A stretch of 11,573 nucleotides of DNA, from the NCBI GenBank assembly GCA_021160845.1, contig JAGHBT010000295.1, positions 1-11,573 of the forward strand, read 5' to 3'. The position numbers and the translations under genes were made by a program. Source of the DNA: a bacterium. GTDB lineage: Bacteria; Krumholzibacteriota; Krumholzibacteriia; Krumholzibacteriales; WJIX01. Under the pieces are notes generated by a model. That model ran no database searches, was not told the DNA's origin, and saw nothing but the letters and a program-made list of their open reading frames with translations. Shown piece after piece: positions 7,623 to 11,573 of the stretch (position 1 is its first letter; each line of letters starts with the position of its first letter).

Positions 7623-8132
7623 CTACTTTGTTTGGAGAATGACCGTTTCCTTTACGGTAGCAATACAAACCTGTGAGGCGTCGATCTCACCATCCGAACC
7701 CTTGATAAACAAACCGAGAATAAACATTAACGAAAGAACTTTTCTTCCCTTGCCCTTATCCTCAATTACCCCCGCCAGTTTAATCATCTCTCCATTTGCA
7801 GTTTTATATTCTCCCTTTGTATCCAACTCGGAAAAAGAGAGCTTTATATAACCCGGATTGCCAGGCTTAGAGGATTCCACAATCTCGACCACTTCCGCTT
7901 TGCCCTTCGCATCCTTTTCTATTATGGCCTTTCCTCCTATCTCGACATCTTCCGCGAGATAAACAGGCACCTCCATCCCCTTCTGCAGCTTCCCGGAGTT
8001 GATTTTAATTGAGGGATCGAATTTCAGCTTCACTTCGGTCCCCTCAGGCAACACAATCTTTCCCGCAAACGCACAGACGGGCAAAAGTAAAGTAACAATT
8101 AAAGCGGCGACTATCAGTTTGATCTTTTTCAT
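7623..8132 (-). CDS. Small secreted beta-rich protein of unknown function
   Basis: From the ATG at 8132 this is a 169-aa protein with a classic Sec signal (MKKIKLIVAAL onward, cleavage likely AFA|G at residue 23). The mature part begins KIVLPEGTEVKLKFD and proceeds through short beta-strands (MEVPVYLAEDVEIGGKAII). Near residues 125-138 a hydrophobic Gly-containing stretch (VLSLMFILGLFIKG) is followed by a final strand. The order 'polar strand, DVxIxGKxxI, hydrophobic segment, IKG' recalls widespread uncharacterised envelope proteins, but I cannot name a family. An upstream GTG at 8162 would add ten residues and overlap the GTPase stop by one base; AAAGGTG at 8144-8138 favours the ATG. It is the last gene of the minus-strand operon and may act in the periplasm with the GTPase's outer domain. 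Confidence 0.8.
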   Translation of the reverse strand: MKKIKLIVAALIVTLLLPVCAFAGKIVLPEGTEVKLKFDPSIKINSGKLQKGMEVPVYLAEDVEIGGKAIIEKDAKGKAEVVEIVESSKPGNPGYIKLSFSELDTKGEYKTANGEMIKLAGVIEDKGKGRKVLSLMFILGLFIKGSDGEIDASQVCIATVKETVILQTK

Positions 8133-8137
8133 CCCGG

Positions 8138-8144
8138 CACCTTT
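8138..8144 (-). promoter_or_regulatory. Ribosome-binding site that decides the start of the secreted protein
   Basis: AAAGGTG, read on the minus strand, lies five bases before the ATG at 8132. That ATG also places the signal peptide at the N-terminus, so it is preferred over the GTG at 8162. Confidence 0.6.
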
Positions 8145-8161
8145 CTTTGGTGTACAAATCA

Positions 8162-10354
8162 CTACCTGAGTTTCGGCAACCTATCTTTGAGTCTCTTCTT
8201 GAATTTTATGGTAACCGTTTTTCCTATATTCTTAAAAGTAATTTCCCCTTCCATTGCAAATAACGCGTATTTACCTTGGAATATTTTCTTGTCACTGGAT
8301 TGTTTTCCCCAGGTACAAGGGTACTTCAATTCATCGAAAGCGATATGGATAACATCACCGATCTTCCACTTCAACTTAACTTCTTCTCCCTCCAGAAGCT
8401 GTGTTTCTTTCGACCAGGAGGGACTTCGACCCGATCGCGTTACTTCGATATGCAGGTGCCCCATGTCCGGCACCGTTTCAAGAACACAGGTGTACTGTCT
8501 TCTGCTTTTCCATTTTTGGGCTTCGTTAAGATAGGAGTTGATAGCCGATATTTGTTTGTCATGAACACCGGGAATTAGTTTTTCCCTTATTTTCTGAAGC
8601 TCTTTAACAGCCCGACCGAGAACATAGGCGGGACTGGAAGAATTGTTAATCTGTTCCCTGATCTTATCATACTCGCCGAGACCGGCCACCGACTGAACTT
8701 TTGACTCTTTTTCAGCCACCAAATTCAACAGGGCTTCGCCCAGTTTTTCCTCCGTTCCACTATAGTTTTTCGCGTTGTTCCTGTCAAAATCCACCTGCTT
8801 GGTTATTTCCTCCGTCAGTGTAGAATCATTGCCATTCTTGATAAACCGGGTAAACAGCCCCCAGTAACTCAGCACCCGATCGGAACGAAGAAACAACACC
8901 GATTCCTCGTCGCCGACATGCATCTTCTCCAGACCAGTTAAAATATCGGTATGATTCTTATCATATATAAGGCTATCCTTGCCGGGATTGTATTTCGGCC
9001 ATAGCTCATTTCGTTTAACAATATATGTGAATTTGTCGATTGTACCATCCATATTACTGATGGCTTTATCCACATTGAAGTTGTAGTACAAGCCGGCTAA
9101 ATTGTCAGCGACCACTTTATAGCCGGGGAACAGTTCCTTAACCAGCCATTTTCTGCCGTAGCGATCGTAAGCCCGATATATTTTCCCGCGCTGATCATCC
9201 GAAGTGCTTAGATAATGATTATCCACCGACTTCAGTATACTATTTTCCACTCTGGAAGGCTTGGACAGCAGGACATTAAAATGATACAGAAAGGGGATAG
9301 AAAAGACTGCTATCCATATTGTAGAGATCAAAGCCACATACTTCATTATCTTACGCATGAAATTAAGCTGCTTGTTCCTGGTGATTGAATTGAGTATCCA
9401 GTAAAAAGGTTCCTTGACGCCGGAAGGACTTATCTTCTCCGGTGGTTTATAAATAGATCGCCCCACATCCGCGCCTATTTTCTCCGGTTTATTGCCGGTA
9501 TTGGAGGTAAAGAAGATCTGAAAATCCAGCGTTCTTCCTACCACTATCCTCAAGAACCCACTCAGTTTTACCAGGATGTTTCTTACCGAAGCTGCCCATT
9601 CGCTGTCAGAAGCCACTTTGTTACTCTCCAGAATTTTTTCCAGAAAAAGTTCGAAATTCTCGGATAGAACCTGTTCATCCTCCGGATCTACCAAAATGGC
9701 TTGATCCTCCCCCTTATATCCGGGTAAGGTATCCGCCTTGGTTATAACCAGCCCCACGGGTATCGGAAGACGTAATTTAAGCGGAGCTATTCTTTCGAGT
9801 ATGTTGACAAAAGCTGAAGTTCGGGCCTGTATCTCCATTTCCGCCCCTATAATCTTGGGATCGAAGAAGAAGAGTATTCCGTCGGAAGCGGCCATAAATT
9901 CATTGACTATCTCCGATTTATCGGAGTCCCCTGAAATGGACACCGCTTCGCCACCGTAATCAAAGGTCACCACCGGAATTTTTTTCTTACGGTCCAGAAT
10001 GGCGTTGAATTGCAGAATCCTCTCTCTCACGGTAGGATCGGGGAATGTTCGCTCACCGCGCTGATCGACCATCGTCCCCGCGCCCCCACCCGGAGCTATT
10101 CCCCATATAGCCCTGAAATTCGCCAAAAACTCAGCGGAGGTGCGATTCTCAGTGACTGAAATCTGAATATTCTTAGCCTGTTTGCCCTCATGGTGTAACA
10201 CGGTTAGGTACACAGTCTTGCCGGTATTTCTATGTCCGAAGATGCCGATTTTAGTACCCTTCGGCCACTGAGTGGCATTTTCCGAATCTCCACCCGGTTT
10301 CTTCGATTTTTTAGCACCTTTTTTTACAAATTTTAACAGCTTAGCTATTTTCAT
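8162..10354 (-). CDS. Membrane-anchored P-loop GTPase with large periplasmic C-terminal region
   Basis: A 730-aa protein. A very basic N-terminus (about 1-20) precedes a TRAFAC-like GTPase domain with Walker A GHRNTGKT at 40-47, G3-like DYGGE at 132-136, a strand LFFFD at 161-165, and G4 TKAD at 205-208. A likely G5 lies in FFTSNTG near 280. All nucleotide-binding motifs are intact. One transmembrane helix spans about 339-359; positive residues before it put the GTPase in the cytoplasm and residues 360-730 in the periplasm. That part is mainly helical and charged up to about 625, then beta-rich from 634 (LHIEVTRSGRSPSW) to the end, resembling a small beta-sandwich. The GTPase is reminiscent of 'double-GTPase' families from bacterial conflict systems, and the overall topology recalls TssM/IcmF; neither assignment is proven. 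It sits 17 nt after the tail-anchored gene. Confidence 0.8.
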   Translation of the reverse strand: MKIAKLLKFVKKGAKKSKKPGGDSENATQWPKGTKIGIFGHRNTGKTVYLTVLHHEGKQAKNIQISVTENRTSAEFLANFRAIWGIAPGGGAGTMVDQRGERTFPDPTVRERILQFNAILDRKKKIPVVTFDYGGEAVSISGDSDKSEIVNEFMAASDGILFFFDPKIIGAEMEIQARTSAFVNILERIAPLKLRLPIPVGLVITKADTLPGYKGEDQAILVDPEDEQVLSENFELFLEKILESNKVASDSEWAASVRNILVKLSGFLRIVVGRTLDFQIFFTSNTGNKPEKIGADVGRSIYKPPEKISPSGVKEPFYWILNSITRNKQLNFMRKIMKYVALISTIWIAVFSIPFLYHFNVLLSKPSRVENSILKSVDNHYLSTSDDQRGKIYRAYDRYGRKWLVKELFPGYKVVADNLAGLYYNFNVDKAISNMDGTIDKFTYIVKRNELWPKYNPGKDSLIYDKNHTDILTGLEKMHVGDEESVLFLRSDRVLSYWGLFTRFIKNGNDSTLTEEITKQVDFDRNNAKNYSGTEEKLGEALLNLVAEKESKVQSVAGLGEYDKIREQINNSSSPAYVLGRAVKELQKIREKLIPGVHDKQISAINSYLNEAQKWKSRRQYTCVLETVPDMGHLHIEVTRSGRSPSWSKETQLLEGEEVKLKWKIGDVIHIAFDELKYPCTWGKQSSDKKIFQGKYALFAMEGEITFKNIGKTVTIKFKKRLKDRLPKLR

Positions 10355-10371
10355 AATCGGTTACCAATCCT

Positions 10372-11301
10372 CTATTTACCAATCGCTTCCTTGGTCTCCT
10401 GGACCCTCTTATTAAATTCAACCAGCTTCTTCTCGGAATAATTGTTCCACTTGAGCGGAACAAAAACCGCCAGGAAAAAGAAGAGAGCTATTAATAATCC
10501 ATAAAAAATATACGCCGAATTTCTCTGCGTGAGGGCGAGCCGGAAATACCTGTAGTTGGAAAAGAGATTCTTTATGTTACTCCATACAATAAAAGCCGAT
10601 TTTTTTACACTCTCCAGGAAACTCTTTTCGATCAGATATCCCCAATCCCTCAAATACTTCTCAAAGAGCGGGCCGGTCTGCCTCAGTTTTTCGAACGCAC
10701 CGACATTACGCAGATGAAATTCCAGCGAATCGCGATCGTCGAAGAGGTTATCTCCAAATTTGGCGCGCCGGAGGTGTAGCTCCAGCAATTTTCTACCATC
10801 CGGCATGGCATTAAAATTTTCGGGGGACATATCGCTTTTTACTCCGCTCCCGAAAGCATTGATAAACCGGCCTATTTCCTTCAAAAAGAAACTGTTCAGG
10901 CGGAAATTATTATTAAGAACTCCGGGGCTGGTAAGAAGCGGGATCAGAGATTTCTCAAAATAGGCGACATCCCTTTTAACATCACGCCTCTCTCTGCAAT
11001 ACATATAAGCGCGATTGGACTGACCATCCGTGTCGGCAACAGATTCGAAGAAGGAGACCAATATCTGGATGGTCATCTGACGCAAATCCGAACTGCTCAG
11101 CGGTTCCTGTTTGACCCTTTCCAGAAAATTCTGATCCACTTCCACGGCTTTCTCCCGCTGCTCCCTTAATGCCTGGAAAACGGCACGTATACCGTTATAG
11201 GTTTGCAGAAAGGCTTCCGTATCGAAGGAATCATAGCTTTTCTCATAACTATCTATGTATTTAAAGATATCCTGAATGTATGAAGTTATACCTTCACTCA
11301 T
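10372..11301 (-). CDS. Helical cytoplasmic protein with C-terminal membrane anchor
   Basis: A 309-aa protein that I do not recognise. It is predicted to be almost wholly alpha-helical, with charged amphipathic segments, up to about residue 260. A single hydrophobic helix follows at 263-283 (AYIFYGLLIALFFFLAVFVPL region), then a 26-residue charged tail. Arginines just before the helix suggest the N-terminal body is cytoplasmic and the tail periplasmic. This matches the topology of DotU/TssL, which is also about 250-300 aa, but the characteristic TssL motifs are not evident. The start is supported by AAAGGCG upstream of the ATG at 11301. The gene lies 13 nt after the partial gene and 17 nt before the GTPase, so it probably forms a membrane complex with the GTPase. 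Confidence 0.75.
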   Translation of the reverse strand: MSEGITSYIQDIFKYIDSYEKSYDSFDTEAFLQTYNGIRAVFQALREQREKAVEVDQNFLERVKQEPLSSSDLRQMTIQILVSFFESVADTDGQSNRAYMYCRERRDVKRDVAYFEKSLIPLLTSPGVLNNNFRLNSFFLKEIGRFINAFGSGVKSDMSPENFNAMPDGRKLLELHLRRAKFGDNLFDDRDSLEFHLRNVGAFEKLRQTGPLFEKYLRDWGYLIEKSFLESVKKSAFIVWSNIKNLFSNYRYFRLALTQRNSAYIFYGLLIALFFFLAVFVPLKWNNYSEKKLVEFNKRVQETKEAIGK

Positions 11302-11314
11302 GTTTTTACGCCTT

Positions 11315-11573
11315 TTAGCTTAAAATATACATCGCCAGATCACTCTTTCCAAGACCATTTAATTTCTGCGCGTCGGATACACCACGGAAAATCAGCGTCA
11401 CCTGTTCTACCGAGGAAGATTTGAGCATATCGAGAGGATGAAAAGCAACCTTATTTCGATAGGTATTTATATCGATGTCGACCGGATCGGTCTCGCCTAG
11501 TCCGCGTGCTTCGTTAAGTCCCAGGCGAACTTGCATGCTCCGCCATTCATCATCGGAGAACAAACTCTTATTA
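11315..11573 (-). CDS. C-terminal part of an unrecognised protein (cut by window edge)
   Basis: The frame is open from the right window edge to a TAA at 11317-11315, giving 85 visible codons. A TTG at 11563 could be read as a start, but in-frame codons continue upstream of it and no ribosome-binding site can be judged there, so this is most likely the end of a longer gene. The visible part is soluble and mixed alpha/beta, with DIDINTYRNKVAFHP followed by VTLIFRGVSDAQKL and a closing LAMYIL. I recognise no domain. It is the most upstream visible gene of the minus-strand operon, 13 nt before the tail-anchored protein. Confidence 0.65.
   Translation of the reverse strand, partial: NKSLFSDDEWRSMQVRLGLNEARGLGETDPVDIDINTYRNKVAFHPLDMLKSSSVEQVTLIFRGVSDAQKLNGLGKSDLAMYILS

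Noticed and set aside
8133..8162. GTG at 8162 as the start of the secreted protein
   Set aside because: It would put ten extra residues, including a Cys and basic residues, before a complete signal peptide; the ATG at 8132 has a well-placed AAAGGTG.
8162..11301. Naming the GTPase and its partner TssM and TssL outright
   Set aside because: Topology and order fit, but the number of transmembrane helices, the length and the motifs do not match well enough from sequence alone.

Overview
The window looks like chromosomal DNA of a diderm (Gram-negative-type) bacterium. It encodes two lipoproteins with clear lipoboxes, an outer-membrane beta-barrel candidate and two CsgG-like periplasmic/outer-membrane proteins. 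A Hanks-type kinase with a PEGA tail, CsgG-like proteins carrying TPRs, and a LamG lipoprotein suggest one of the less studied FCB-related phyla (Zixibacteria, Latescibacteria or KSB1-like). That placement is inference from gene style, not from a marker gene.

Layout. (1) 1-244, minus: the first 81 codons of a class I glutamine synthetase, running off the left edge. (2) 380-766, plus: a small carboxymuconolactone-decarboxylase/AhpD-fold protein, divergent from glnA. (3) 894-7548, plus: a tight five-gene operon. In order it encodes a membrane-spanning Ser/Thr kinase with a periplasmic PEGA domain, a secreted CsgG-like/TPR protein, a CsgG-like/TPR lipoprotein, an outer-membrane beta-barrel candidate, and a lipoprotein with a C-terminal LamG domain. 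Spacing is 67 nt, 14 nt, an 11-nt overlap, then 12 nt, with strong Shine-Dalgarno sequences throughout. (4) About 7566-7597: a hairpin between convergent genes. (5) 11573-7623, minus: a second operon. Read in its own direction it encodes the C-terminus of an unrecognised protein (cut by the right edge), a 309-aa helical protein with a C-terminal membrane anchor, a 730-aa P-loop GTPase with one central transmembrane helix and a large predicted periplasmic region, and a small secreted protein.

The two operons could each specify an envelope-spanning assembly. In the plus-strand operon the kinase may sense the envelope through its PEGA domain while the CsgG-like pair, barrel and LamG lipoprotein form an outer-membrane or surface complex. 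In the minus-strand operon the GTPase and its tail-anchored partner have the topology, gene order and coupling seen in TssM-TssL (IcmF-DotU) pairs. The visible sequence does not show homology to that pair, and the P-loop region also resembles the GTPases described from bacterial conflict systems. This GTPase pair and the kinase/CsgG operon are the best candidates for something undescribed. No RNA genes, CRISPR arrays, insertion sequences or attachment sites were seen.
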